The notes under the pieces were generated by a model, which was not told the origin of the DNA, ran no database searches, and saw only the letters and a program-made list of their open reading frames with translations. DNA of 38,998 nucleotides from Clostridia bacterium. GTDB taxonomy: Bacteria; Bacillota; Clostridia; Christensenellales; Borkfalkiaceae. This document shows, piece after piece, positions 23,936-31,683 of the stretch. Both the position numbers and the translations under genes were made by a program. Position 1 is the first letter of the stretch. Every line of letters begins with the position of its first letter. The stretch spans positions 1-38,998 of the forward strand of contig JAFZXN010000077.1 of NCBI GenBank assembly GCA_017616695.1, read 5' to 3'.

Positions 23936-24394
23936 TCACACGTCCTTTTTGTCGTCCGTGGCGAAATCGAAAACTATCTTGTCGTTGACTTCGCGAAGCG
24001 ATTGAACGAGTTCGGGAAACGGTATCGTCGCCGATCTCACGACGAAATAATTGTCGTCGTTATAAAAAACCGTCAGAGTATGTCTCGTATCGTCGAGAAT
24101 GACGCGCGTCATCGACTTTATTTCCAAGCGGCTTTTAAGTATTCCCCAATTAAGAGTGAAATACTTGTCGTCCACGGTGTACGAGGAGCTTACGAGCATG
24201 GATATCGAAAGCAGGAGATAGGCAATCGAAACGAGATATATTACCGCAAGTGTGACGTAATTATACGTCGAAGCGGTATCGGGCGAAGAAAAAAGCGTTA
24301 AAGAATACATTACGGCGCTTGCGACCGCGACCGCCATTCCGGCAAAAATCAATATCAATACCGGCAATGAATAAGAAATTTTATACTTTTTCAT
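23936..24394 (-). CDS. Membrane protein with a bacterial PH-like domain
   Basis: The 152-residue protein has two membrane helices (about residues 8-32 and 46-68) and a C-terminal domain. SSYTVDDKYFTLNWGILKSRLEIKSMTRV near residue 70 has the beta-strand pattern of bacterial PH domains of the YdbS/bPH type. Such proteins are small membrane proteins of unknown role. There is no ribosome site. A promoter with its -10 box 6 nt before the ATG predicts a leaderless mRNA. It diverges from the ABC-F gene and ends with a good terminator. Confidence 0.75.
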   Translation of the reverse strand: MKKYKISYSLPVLILIFAGMAVAVASAVMYSLTLFSSPDTASTYNYVTLAVIYLVSIAYLLLSISMLVSSSYTVDDKYFTLNWGILKSRLEIKSMTRVILDDTRHTLTVFYNDDNYFVVRSATIPFPELVQSLREVNDKIVFDFATDDKKDV

Positions 24395-24400
24395 ACCGCA

Positions 24401-24429
24401 ATTTTAACACATTTTTCAACAAATGGCAA
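24401..24429 (-). promoter_or_regulatory. Leaderless promoter of the PH-domain gene
   Basis: On the minus strand, TTGCCA (complement of 24424-24429), a 17-bp spacer, and TAAAAT (complement of 24401-24406). Six nt separate the -10 box from the ATG. Confidence 0.72.
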
Positions 24430-24434
24430 ATAAC

Positions 24435-24463
24435 TTGACATAATTATCCGCTTATAGTATAAT
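24435..24463 (+). promoter_or_regulatory. Consensus promoter of the ABC-F gene
   Basis: TTGACA at 24435-24440, a 17-bp spacer, and TATAAT at 24458-24463. The leader to 24520 is about 50 nt. Its -35 box lies 6 bp from the -35 box of the divergent PH-domain gene. Confidence 0.88.
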
Positions 24464-24519
24464 TTTTTAAGTAAAATAAGTCGAAAACAAATAAGTTTTA
24501 CGATAAATACCTGACGAAA

Positions 24520-26064
24520 ATGAGCGTACTCGAAATTAAAAATCTGTCGCACCGATACGACGACAGGCTGCTGTTTGATAAAGCCAATCTCTCCGTCAAC
24601 AACGGGGAGCATATCGGCATTGTCGGGCTTAACGGCGTGGGTAAGTCCACGTTTATAAACATTCTCGACAAAAGGATCTCTCAAGACGAAGGCGAAGTCA
24701 ATTATTTAAACGGTATCCGCCGCGGCTATCTCGATCAGCACGCCGAACTCGATAAGAGCATTACGGTAATGCAATATCTTTCGGGAGCGTTCGACTACCT
24801 TTTCGAAAAGAGCTTTACGCTCGACGAGATATACGAACAAATGGAGGTCGCCGAGGGCGAAGAACTCGACAGGCTCATTAAGCGTTCGTCTAAAATTTCG
24901 GAGGAGCTCGTCGAAGAAGGTTTTTACGATCTCGAGGCGAAAATAAAAAAAGTCGCGAACGGGCTCGGAGTCAATAAGTTCGGCTATAACACCGTTATCG
25001 GCAATTTATCGGGCGGCGAACGCGCCAAACTGATGCTATCGAGAATGCTTCTGACCGAAAACGACATAATGCTTTTGGACGAGCCGACCAACTTTCTCGA
25101 TATCGAACACGTCGATTGGCTCGTCAAATATTTAAACGGTTTCAAAAAGACTTTTTTGGTCATTTCGCACGACGCGGCTTTTTTGGATAAAGTCTGCCGT
25201 TTTATTGTCAACATCGAAAACGGGCGCATAAAAAAATACAGCGGCAACTATTCTCAATTCCTCGTTCAGCGCGAAGAAAACGCCAAGCAGTACGAGGACG
25301 AATACCGCCGTCAGCAAGCCGAAATAAAGAGGCTCAACGATTATATCGAACGCAACAGATACCGTGCGTCCACGGCAAAATTGGCGCAATCGCGGCAAAA
25401 AATGCTTGATCGTATGGACGTTTTGCAAAAGCCGACCGAGATAAGCGAATGTCATTTCGAGTTCCCGTACTCGGAGCTTAACGCCAAAGAGTTTTTCAAG
25501 ACCAAAAACTTAGCCGTAGGCTACGACGAGCCGCTCATAGAAAACATCGATATAATGATGTCAAGTTCCGATAAACTCTGGATACGCGGCACCAACGGCG
25601 TCGGCAAAACGACCTTTTTAAAGACGATCTTACACCGCATAAAGGCGCTTAACGGCAGTTTTTTCATTCACCCGGAGGCTCGGATACTCTATCTCGAGCA
25701 AGAAGCCGTATTCGACGATTCGGCTATGACAGCCGTCGATTATTATTCTTTGCATAGGCCTATGGATAACGCGAAACAGGTCCGTCAGGCTTTAGCGCAG
25801 GCGGGTATAAAAGGTGAGACCGCCACGAAACCCATCGTCAAGCTTTCGGGCGGCGAGCAGGTGCGCGTCAGGCTTTCCGTGCTTACGAAATCGGCGTCGA
25901 ACTTTCTTATACTCGACGAGCCGACCAACCACCTCGATTCGATAGCCAAAGCGGCTTTATTGAACGCTTTGAAAGCTTACGGCGGGGCGATAATACTCGT
26001 CAGCCACGAAAGGGAGTTCGCGGGAGAGGTGTGCAACAAGGTCTTCGACGCGAAAGGCAAATAG
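24520..26064 (+). CDS. ABC-F family ATPase
   Basis: The 514-residue soluble protein has two ABC domains and no membrane part, the ABC-F layout of ribosome-binding translation factors and ribosome-protection proteins. Walker A motifs are GLNGVGKST near residue 35 and GTNGVGKTT near residue 356. Signature motifs LSGGE are near residues 163 and 441. Walker B segments are MLLDEPTNFLDIEH and LILDEPTNHLD. The linker (about 250-310) is rich in Lys/Arg/Glu, as in the P-site tRNA interaction motif. Whether it gives antibiotic resistance or serves housekeeping cannot be told. No Shine-Dalgarno site is seen, although the leader is about 50 nt. Confidence 0.92.
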   Translation: MSVLEIKNLSHRYDDRLLFDKANLSVNNGEHIGIVGLNGVGKSTFINILDKRISQDEGEVNYLNGIRRGYLDQHAELDKSITVMQYLSGAFDYLFEKSFTLDEIYEQMEVAEGEELDRLIKRSSKISEELVEEGFYDLEAKIKKVANGLGVNKFGYNTVIGNLSGGERAKLMLSRMLLTENDIMLLDEPTNFLDIEHVDWLVKYLNGFKKTFLVISHDAAFLDKVCRFIVNIENGRIKKYSGNYSQFLVQREENAKQYEDEYRRQQAEIKRLNDYIERNRYRASTAKLAQSRQKMLDRMDVLQKPTEISECHFEFPYSELNAKEFFKTKNLAVGYDEPLIENIDIMMSSSDKLWIRGTNGVGKTTFLKTILHRIKALNGSFFIHPEARILYLEQEAVFDDSAMTAVDYYSLHRPMDNAKQVRQALAQAGIKGETATKPIVKLSGGEQVRVRLSVLTKSASNFLILDEPTNHLDSIAKAALLNALKAYGGAIILVSHEREFAGEVCNKVFDAKGK

Positions 26065-26093
26065 CATATTTGTTTGCCGTCGGTAAAAAATGC

Positions 26094-26150
26094 TTGCAAA
26101 AACTTGATTTTTGGTATAAAATAAGGGTGTATTGTGCAAAATGCACAATA
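26094..26150 (+). promoter_or_regulatory. Promoter with operator-like palindrome before the PucR/CdaR-type gene
   Basis: TTGCAA at 26094-26099, a 17-bp spacer, and TAAAAT at 26117-26122. Directly at the predicted transcription start lies the inverted repeat TATTGTGCA (26130-26138), AAA, TGCACAATA (26142-26150). The position suits a repressor site, possibly autoregulation. Confidence 0.65.
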
Positions 26151-26214
26151 TGCCCGATATTTTTTGCCGTTTTTGACGGGTTTTCGGGCTACGACGACTG
26201 TCGCAGGGTGAATT

Positions 26215-27249
26215 ATGGATAGTGAATTAACGATTATTTTAAAGCAGATCAAACAAAAAACGGGCATAAACATCGACGCCTACGCCGAAACGATGAAGTT
26301 TTCGGCCACCACTCGCGACGAACCCGACTGGGTGCTCCCTTCTTCGAGAGATTTTACGGAAGTGTTTTCGGACAAAAAGACGGAAAAGACCTTTTTCTAT
26401 TTCCGTTTCCGCAATGCAAACCTCATCGGCAGTATTTCGGGCTCGGGCGAAACGGAGAGAAATTACGCATACCTGATTATGTCGCTTCTCGACAGCACTT
26501 CGTCCGCCGACGATAACTTAAGCAGGGGCGAACAGTTAAAAAGCATTATCCTCGGAGACTATACGCGTCAGCAAGTGCAGAAATTCATGCGTAAGTTTTC
26601 CGTGCCGGACGTCAAATGCTATATGCTCATCGTTTCCGCCGCGGGGAATGCCGAAAACGTGCTCGAATATATGCCGAGGTATCTCTCGAACGAGTACGAC
26701 GCGGTTGTTTTGACGGAAGATATGTCCTGCTCGCTCGTCAAATTCATTACGAGCGGCACCGAAGTCCTTCCCGAAACGCTTGCCGCGGGTATCGCTGACA
26801 ATCTTGCCGCGGAAGGTATGCGGGTAAAGATAGGCGTGAGCGAGATAGTCAACAATCTTCTCGAGATAAACAACGCTTACGTTCAGGCGTCAACGGCTTT
26901 AAGGCTTGCCAAATTGTATTCGTCGAAAGAGTCCGTACATACGTATAAGGACTATATCCTCGTCAAATTGCTTGAAGATATACCCAAATTCAAATTGAGC
27001 GAATACCTTTTCATTCTCGAAAAAGAGGGGGCGAAGGCTATTTTCAACGATCCCGATATGCTCTCCACCGCCGAAGCGTTTTTGAATAACGACCTTAACG
27101 TTTCGCTTACTTCGAGAGAACTGTATATGCACCGCAACACGCTCATTTACCGCATAGATAAAATAGAGCGCGAAACGGGACTTGATATCAAAAAATTCTC
27201 CGACGCGGTAACTTTCAAGCTCATTTCCATAATAAAAAAATTGCTGTAA
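26215..27249 (+). CDS. PucR/CdaR-type transcriptional regulator
   Basis: The 344-residue protein ends in the helix-turn-helix typical of PucR and CdaR regulators: TAEAFLNNDLNVSLTSRELY then MHRNTLIYRIDKIERETGLD, with the closing helix KKFSDAVTFKLI. The middle (about 110-280) resembles the GGDEF-like CdaR regulatory domain. The N-terminal 100 residues may be a ligand-sensing domain. Relatives regulate purine, sugar-acid or amino-acid use. The neighbours here do not reveal a target. AGGGTG precedes the start. A palindrome at its own promoter suggests autoregulation. Confidence 0.88.
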   Translation: MDSELTIILKQIKQKTGINIDAYAETMKFSATTRDEPDWVLPSSRDFTEVFSDKKTEKTFFYFRFRNANLIGSISGSGETERNYAYLIMSLLDSTSSADDNLSRGEQLKSIILGDYTRQQVQKFMRKFSVPDVKCYMLIVSAAGNAENVLEYMPRYLSNEYDAVVLTEDMSCSLVKFITSGTEVLPETLAAGIADNLAAEGMRVKIGVSEIVNNLLEINNAYVQASTALRLAKLYSSKESVHTYKDYILVKLLEDIPKFKLSEYLFILEKEGAKAIFNDPDMLSTAEAFLNNDLNVSLTSRELYMHRNTLIYRIDKIERETGLDIKKFSDAVTFKLISIIKKLL

Positions 27250-27362
27250 GACGATCGGGGAACAATAGTTAAATTTGCGGATAATCGACTTATAGAGGGA
27301 CTTTTTTAAAAAAACGGCATTTAGTAGCGGCTGAATGCACTGAAAACGGATCGGTGAACGAT

Positions 27363-28661
27363 ATGGAAAAGGTATCGAAGAAAAAAATATTATTCAACGT
27401 AATTTTAGCGATATCCATCGTGGTGACGGTGGCGTCGTCTTTCGTTTTGGGGTACGTCGTCGCCAAGTCCTCTCGCCAAAGCGAGCTTGACGACATAGAA
27501 TATATTATCGGAATGTACCGTAAACACAATTACGACGAAGAGGACGATATCGTCGGCGTATTCGCTTCGTCGCTTCTCGATAAATACTCGGCATACTATA
27601 CCGCCGAGCAGTACGAGGCGATAAAAAATGCCGACGCAGGTAAAAACGTCGGTATAGGCATAACTTTCGACGGAAGTCTCACCCTTACGGAGATAAACGG
27701 TAATTCACCCGCCGAGCGCGCCGGCGTCAAAGCGGGCGGCACGGTAAAAGGGCTAAAGCTTCATTCTTTAAACGAATATACTTACGTTTCTTCGTTGAGC
27801 GACCTTTCCGAAAACTTGAGCGCCATAGCCGAAGGCGTGGAAATAGACCTTCTCGTCGATTACGACGGCGTTTTGAAAACGTTTATCGTCGAAAGGCGCG
27901 AATACCTGGAAACGTACGTCGATTATATAGACGCATCGGGTAAATACGGCTTTTCCGACGCGTCTGGCAAAATGGAATTCGTTCGTTTGGACGACGGCGA
28001 CGAAGAGCTTCCCGCCGATACCGCCTATATAAAATACGATTGGTTCAACGGCACGTCGAGCGGGCTATACGGTAGCGCAGGTCAGATAGAGGAGGCTTTG
28101 AAAGCCTTTAAAGAGGGCGGGAAAAGTAAGCTTATTTTCGATCTTCGCGGCAACGGCGGCGGGTTTTTGAACATTCTGGAAAGCGTTGCGTCGCACTTTA
28201 TCGATACCGACAGGGTTACGCGCCATATAGTCTGCATTTCCAAGGATAAATACGGCAACGAACAGAAATTTGCGGCAAGAGCGGTCGATTACGCCGATTA
28301 CGGATTTGAAAAGATAATTATTCTCGCAAACTCCGGCACGGCGTCCGCATCGGAGGCTTTTATCGGCGCCGTACTCGATTACGACGTGAACGACAGAGTA
28401 AGCGTCATATTGGAAGGTCGCGTTTCGGGCGGCGAAACTTACTACAAAACTTACGGTAAAGGCATAATGCAGACGACTTACGAACGTATAGGCGGCGGTG
28501 CGATAAAGCTTACCACCGCAAAGCTTTTCTGGCCGAACGGTGAAATTTCCATTCACGGCGTCGGCATAACGACGGAGCTGAACGACCGCTACGGCGGCAA
28601 GATCCTGACCGAAAGCGGCTATAATAAAGCTTATTCCGACGCGATCTTGCTTTGCAGATAG
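27363..28661 (+). CDS. S41-family (C-terminal processing) protease with PDZ domain
   Basis: The 432-residue protein has one N-terminal membrane helix (about residues 10-35) and should face outside. A PDZ domain follows (VGIGITFDGSLTLTEINGNS, near residues 97-116). The S41 catalytic domain has the Ser in SGTASASEAF near residue 328 and the Lys in TYGKGIMQ near residue 365. It is of the CtpA/CtpB type, which cleaves secreted or membrane proteins at the C-terminus. The segment EGRVSGGETYYKTYGKG is longer than the usual GxxTFGKG. ATG 27363 follows a GGTG site; GTG 27354 is an alternative. Its 3' end overlaps a convergent gene by 31 bp. Confidence 0.9.
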   Translation: MEKVSKKKILFNVILAISIVVTVASSFVLGYVVAKSSRQSELDDIEYIIGMYRKHNYDEEDDIVGVFASSLLDKYSAYYTAEQYEAIKNADAGKNVGIGITFDGSLTLTEINGNSPAERAGVKAGGTVKGLKLHSLNEYTYVSSLSDLSENLSAIAEGVEIDLLVDYDGVLKTFIVERREYLETYVDYIDASGKYGFSDASGKMEFVRLDDGDEELPADTAYIKYDWFNGTSSGLYGSAGQIEEALKAFKEGGKSKLIFDLRGNGGGFLNILESVASHFIDTDRVTRHIVCISKDKYGNEQKFAARAVDYADYGFEKIIILANSGTASASEAFIGAVLDYDVNDRVSVILEGRVSGGETYYKTYGKGIMQTTYERIGGGAIKLTTAKLFWPNGEISIHGVGITTELNDRYGGKILTESGYNKAYSDAILLCR

Positions 28662-29005
28662 ACGTCGAGCGAGTTTATCGCGCCATTTCCGATAAGTCTT
28701 ATATCTTCTTCGAGATTGATCGTTTCCGACACGGGAGCGGTCGTTTTTTTGTTATCTTGCGACCTGTTTAGCGTCAGGTAATACTCGATAAACGTCGGTA
28801 TGAGCGCGGGAATGACGTTTTTAAGGTCTATTTCGCCCGCAAGTATTTTCGGGATAAGTCTAAAAAAAACGAGCAAGGTCTCCGCCTTTACGTTAAAAAG
28901 CGCCGAAAGCGGTGCGACGGTCTCTTCGTTTACGGACGCGAGGATTTTGGATATTTCTTCGGAAAAATTGCCGCCGAAGTTTTTTAATAGATCTGATAAA
29001 TTCAT
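28631..29005 (-). CDS. Hypothetical protein, 124 residues
   Basis: I do not recognise this protein. It starts MNLSDLLKNFGGNFSEEISK, has a hydrophobic helical middle (FFRLIPKILAGEIDLKNVIP then ALIPTFIEYY) and a polar C-terminus. The hydrophobic part is amphipathic, so a soluble or peripheral protein is more likely than a membrane one. GGTGAAAAT before the ATG at 29005 is an acceptable ribosome site, and a longer in-frame extension to 29098 would overlap the divergent gene. The last 31 bp overlap the end of the S41 protease gene on the other strand. It is divergent from the next small gene, 51 bp apart. Confidence 0.7.
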   Translation of the reverse strand: MNLSDLLKNFGGNFSEEISKILASVNEETVAPLSALFNVKAETLLVFFRLIPKILAGEIDLKNVIPALIPTFIEYYLTLNRSQDNKKTTAPVSETINLEEDIRLIGNGAINSLDVYLQSKIASE

Positions 29006-29056
29006 ATTTTCACCGTAACTTTCGTTAAGGATACGCGCATATAATATCTTAAAGAG

Positions 29057-29326
29057 ATGATTCGTATGAAACTCAGCGATTATAACGCAAAACCGCACGC
29101 GAAGGAAGAAGCCGATCTCCGTAAACTTTTGTTGAAGGTCCTGAAAAATTACGAAGGTAAAAGCGAAAAGGACGTTATGGCCGAGATAGTTTCCACCGCG
29201 CGGGCAAAGCGCGAAGCAGGCGCTTTAAGTGACGAAGAGCTAAAAAGGTTCTACGATATGCTCTGTCCGCTCGTAAACAGTGAGCAAAAACAAAAACTCG
29301 ACGAGATATACGAGCTTTTAAAATAG
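29057..29326 (+). CDS. Hypothetical small helical protein
   Basis: The 89-residue protein is charged and all-helical in appearance: KEEADLRKLLLKVLKNYEGK, then DVMAEIVSTARAKREAGALSDEELKRF. The family is not recognised. A TATAAT at 29040-29045 lies 11 nt before the ATG at 29057, so the mRNA leader would be very short. A second in-frame ATG at 29066 has AGAG upstream and could be the true start, giving 86 residues. It is convergent with the desulfurase-like gene. Confidence 0.68.
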   Translation: MIRMKLSDYNAKPHAKEEADLRKLLLKVLKNYEGKSEKDVMAEIVSTARAKREAGALSDEELKRFYDMLCPLVNSEQKQKLDEIYELLK

Positions 29327-29347
29327 GCTCTTTTTGTATACGCCGTT

Positions 29348-30475
29348 TTAATTTTCGTCGGCAAGCGTCTTCGTCGCGTTTAGGAAAGTCGCTACTTCTT
29401 TTTCGGTGTTGTATTCCGACAAACTCGCGCGTATAAGCCCGTTATCGCACGTTTTTAAACTTTTGTGAATGAGCGGCGCGCAGTGAAATCCGCCCCTTAC
29501 GGCTATCGAAAACCGCTCGGAAAAGGTGCGCGCGAGATCTATGGAAGAAAGGTCTTTTACGGAAAACGAGCATATTCCGCAAACGTTTTTTTGAGAATAT
29601 ATCCTTACGCCGTTTATCGTCTTTAGCCCGTTTATCATAAGCCCGGTGAGCGATAAAAGCTTTTCGGCGCGCTCGTCAAGCGTTTCGTCGGATATTTTTA
29701 CGCCCTCGCCGAAAGAGAGTATAGCCGCAAGGTCGTGAGTGCCCGCCTCGAGCTTTTCGGGATAGCAGGAAGGAACTTCGTTGAAAGTTTCGCTGCCGCT
29801 CCCGCCGTAAAGAAGAGGCGATATTTCCACGCTTTTATCAAACAGGAGCGCGCCCGCGCCCTGAATGGACAAAAGCCCTTTATGCCCTGCAAGCGCAAGA
29901 CACGAAATGCCGCTATTAAGCATATCTATCCGTATATGCCCGCCGGCTTGCGCCCCGTCGACTATAAGCGGAATGCCCAAAGGTTTCAAAGCTTTGCCGA
30001 CCTTTTCGTATTCGTTTATATATCCCGTCACGTTGGACGCGGCGTTCATTACGACGAAGGCGGTATCGCCGTCAACGAGCTTTAAAACGCTTTCCGCCGT
30101 TATATATGGTTTGTCGTAAAAATCGGCGATTATCAACTTATAGCCCGACTTTTGCAGTTTATATAGCGGTCTTAAAACGCTGTTATGCTCGGTGACGGTG
30201 GTAACTATCGTGCGCTTATATGCGTTTATCCCGAATATCGCGAGGTTCAAAGCTGCGGTGCAGTTGGGGGTGAATATCACGCGGGAAACGTCGCTGCCGT
30301 TAAATACGTTGCACGTTGTCCGGCGCGCGGAAAATATCAGCCTTTCGGCGGTTTCGGAAAGCGCGTGACCGCTTCTTCCCGCGTTGACCGACAATTCGGT
30401 CATTGCGTACGTAGCGGCCCCGATTACGGACGGCGGTTTGATACGGCCGCTTGCGGCGTTGTCGAAATATATCAT
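29348..30475 (-). CDS. Cysteine desulfurase-like class V aminotransferase
   Basis: This pyridoxal-phosphate enzyme of the NifS/SufS/Csd group has 375 residues. It begins MIYFDNAASGRIKPP. The PLP Lys is in LALAGHKGLLS near residue 197, EHNSVLRPLY near residue 91 holds the cofactor-stacking His, and VDGAQAGGHI near residue 173 the Asp. The C-terminal RGGFHCAPLIHKSL near residue 328 carries a Cys at the place used for persulfide formation. The sequence resembles the EF2568-type family that occurs with DUF3343 proteins. A DUF3343 gene lies divergently 72 bp away, suggesting a sulfur- or selenium-transfer pair. Confidence 0.88.
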   Translation of the reverse strand: MIYFDNAASGRIKPPSVIGAATYAMTELSVNAGRSGHALSETAERLIFSARRTTCNVFNGSDVSRVIFTPNCTAALNLAIFGINAYKRTIVTTVTEHNSVLRPLYKLQKSGYKLIIADFYDKPYITAESVLKLVDGDTAFVVMNAASNVTGYINEYEKVGKALKPLGIPLIVDGAQAGGHIRIDMLNSGISCLALAGHKGLLSIQGAGALLFDKSVEISPLLYGGSGSETFNEVPSCYPEKLEAGTHDLAAILSFGEGVKISDETLDERAEKLLSLTGLMINGLKTINGVRIYSQKNVCGICSFSVKDLSSIDLARTFSERFSIAVRGGFHCAPLIHKSLKTCDNGLIRASLSEYNTEKEVATFLNATKTLADEN

Positions 30476-30487
30476 TTTACGTCTGTT

Positions 30488-30510
30488 CCGATAAAATAAT
30501 ATATTATCGG
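30488..30510. promoter_or_regulatory. Inverted repeat between divergent desulfurase-like and DUF3343 genes
   Basis: CCGATAA at 30488-30494 and TTATCGG at 30504-30510 are separated by 9 AT-only bases. The 72-bp gap must hold both promoters, so a shared operator is plausible. Confidence 0.5.
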
Positions 30511-30547
30511 AGCGCCGAAATAATTACATAGGAGAATAAAAACAGTC

Positions 30548-30811
30548 GTGACGAGAGATCTTATAATAGTTTTTAAATCGAAGACCGAGGTTTTTGAATT
30601 TATCGACAGAATGAATGCGGCGGGCGCCTTTACCACGACCACCGGCACGCCGAAAGAGGCTAAAATAGGTTGCGGTATCTCCGCAAAAACGAACGCGCAC
30701 AACGTAAACGCCGTGCACAAGGTTTTAAGCGAAAACGATTTCGACGGCTTTTTCGGCGTGTATTCGTCCGTATCGGTAAACGGCAGAACGTCGAGAACGC
30801 GGCTTGTCTGA
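30548..30811 (+). CDS. DUF3343 protein (putative Se/S carrier-like)
   Basis: The 87-residue protein fits DUF3343: LIIVFKSKTEVFEFIDRMNA at the start, then TTTTGTPKEAKIGCGISAKT with the family Cys. The family is described as putative Se/S carrier-like, based on its association with selenium and sulfur-transfer genes. It starts with GTG, 12 nt after AGGAG. It is transcribed divergently from the desulfurase-like gene, an association also seen elsewhere in Bacillota. No sulfur-accepting SirA/TusA-type protein or selenium genes lie in the window, so the exact pathway is open. Confidence 0.82.
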   Translation: MTRDLIIVFKSKTEVFEFIDRMNAAGAFTTTTGTPKEAKIGCGISAKTNAHNVNAVHKVLSENDFDGFFGVYSSVSVNGRTSRTRLV

Positions 30812-30897
30812 CAACAAAAAGTGCGTTTAAAATTGCCGCAATATTGCCGGGTTTTACCGCTTAAAACGTAAAAATTCGTTTAACGCCTGCGATTTTA

Positions 30898-30926
30898 TTG
30901 TAATATTCTTATTATTATGCTATAAT
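30898..30926 (+). promoter_or_regulatory. Promoter of the nth-obgE region
   Basis: TTGTAA at 30898-30903, a 17-bp spacer, and TATAAT at 30921-30926. The leader to nth at 31000 is about 67 nt. Confidence 0.82.
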
Positions 30927-30999
30927 AAACAAAAACGAAAATTATGCAAAAACAGGAGTTTATCGCCCGAAATAACGTGTTTTTCAGGCGAAAACCTTT

Positions 31000-31644
31000 A
31001 TGGACAAGCTTACTGCGGATAAAATAATCGAGATATTGTCGGAAAAATTTCCCGATCCGAGGCCCGAACTTCACTATAAAACGCCTTACGAACTGCTCGT
31101 TGCGGTCATATTGTCGGCACAGTGTACGGATAGGCGCGTAAATATGGTGACGGCGGAACTTTTTAAAGAGTATTCCACGCCCGAAAAGATGCTGACTTTA
31201 ACTAAAGAACAGCTCGGCGAAAAGATACATTCCTGCGGATTTTTCAACAGCAAAGCCGAACACATTTTGTCGGCCTCAAAGGATATCGTAAGTAGGTTCG
31301 GCGGCAAAGTGCCTTCGACTACCGAAGAGTTAAAAACGCTTGCGGGCGTCGGGCAAAAGACCGCCAACGTCGTTTACGCCGTGGCTTTCGGCGGCGACGC
31401 AATTGCCGTTGACACGCACGTTTTCAGGGTTTCCAACCGAACGGGGATTGCAAAGGGTAAAACTCCCGCCGAGGTCGAAAAGGGGCTAAACGCCGTTTTG
31501 GATAAAAACGCGTGGTCGAAAGCGCACCACTATCTCATTTTTCACGGGCGTTACACCTGCAAAGCTCAAAAGCCGCGTTGCGCCGAGTGCGAAATAGCGG
31601 CGTACTGCGAATATTTTAATAAAAACCGACCTATAAGCGACTGA
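31000..31644 (+). CDS. nth: Endonuclease III
   Basis: This DNA glycosylase/AP lyase removes oxidised pyrimidines in base excision repair. The 214-residue protein has the helix-hairpin-helix LKTLAGVGQKTANVVYAVAF near residues 110-129 with the catalytic Lys, and the catalytic Asp in AVDTHVFRV near residue 137. The iron-sulfur cluster motif is C-x6-C-x2-C-x5-C in CKAQKPRCAECEIAAYC near residue 187. Length is normal. No strong ribosome site precedes the ATG; AGGCG is the best candidate. obgE begins 39 bp after the stop and may be co-transcribed. Confidence 0.96.
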   Translation: MDKLTADKIIEILSEKFPDPRPELHYKTPYELLVAVILSAQCTDRRVNMVTAELFKEYSTPEKMLTLTKEQLGEKIHSCGFFNSKAEHILSASKDIVSRFGGKVPSTTEELKTLAGVGQKTANVVYAVAFGGDAIAVDTHVFRVSNRTGIAKGKTPAEVEKGLNAVLDKNAWSKAHHYLIFHGRYTCKAQKPRCAECEIAAYCEYFNKNRPISD

Positions 31645-31683
31645 CTTTGTAATGTCGGAAATTTAGTCGGCAAGGACGTAGAT

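Noticed and set aside
30944-31027. 27-codon upstream frame overlapping the nth start
   Set aside because: It has no ribosome site, and its amino-acid sequence looks random; it may be chance in an AT-rich leader.
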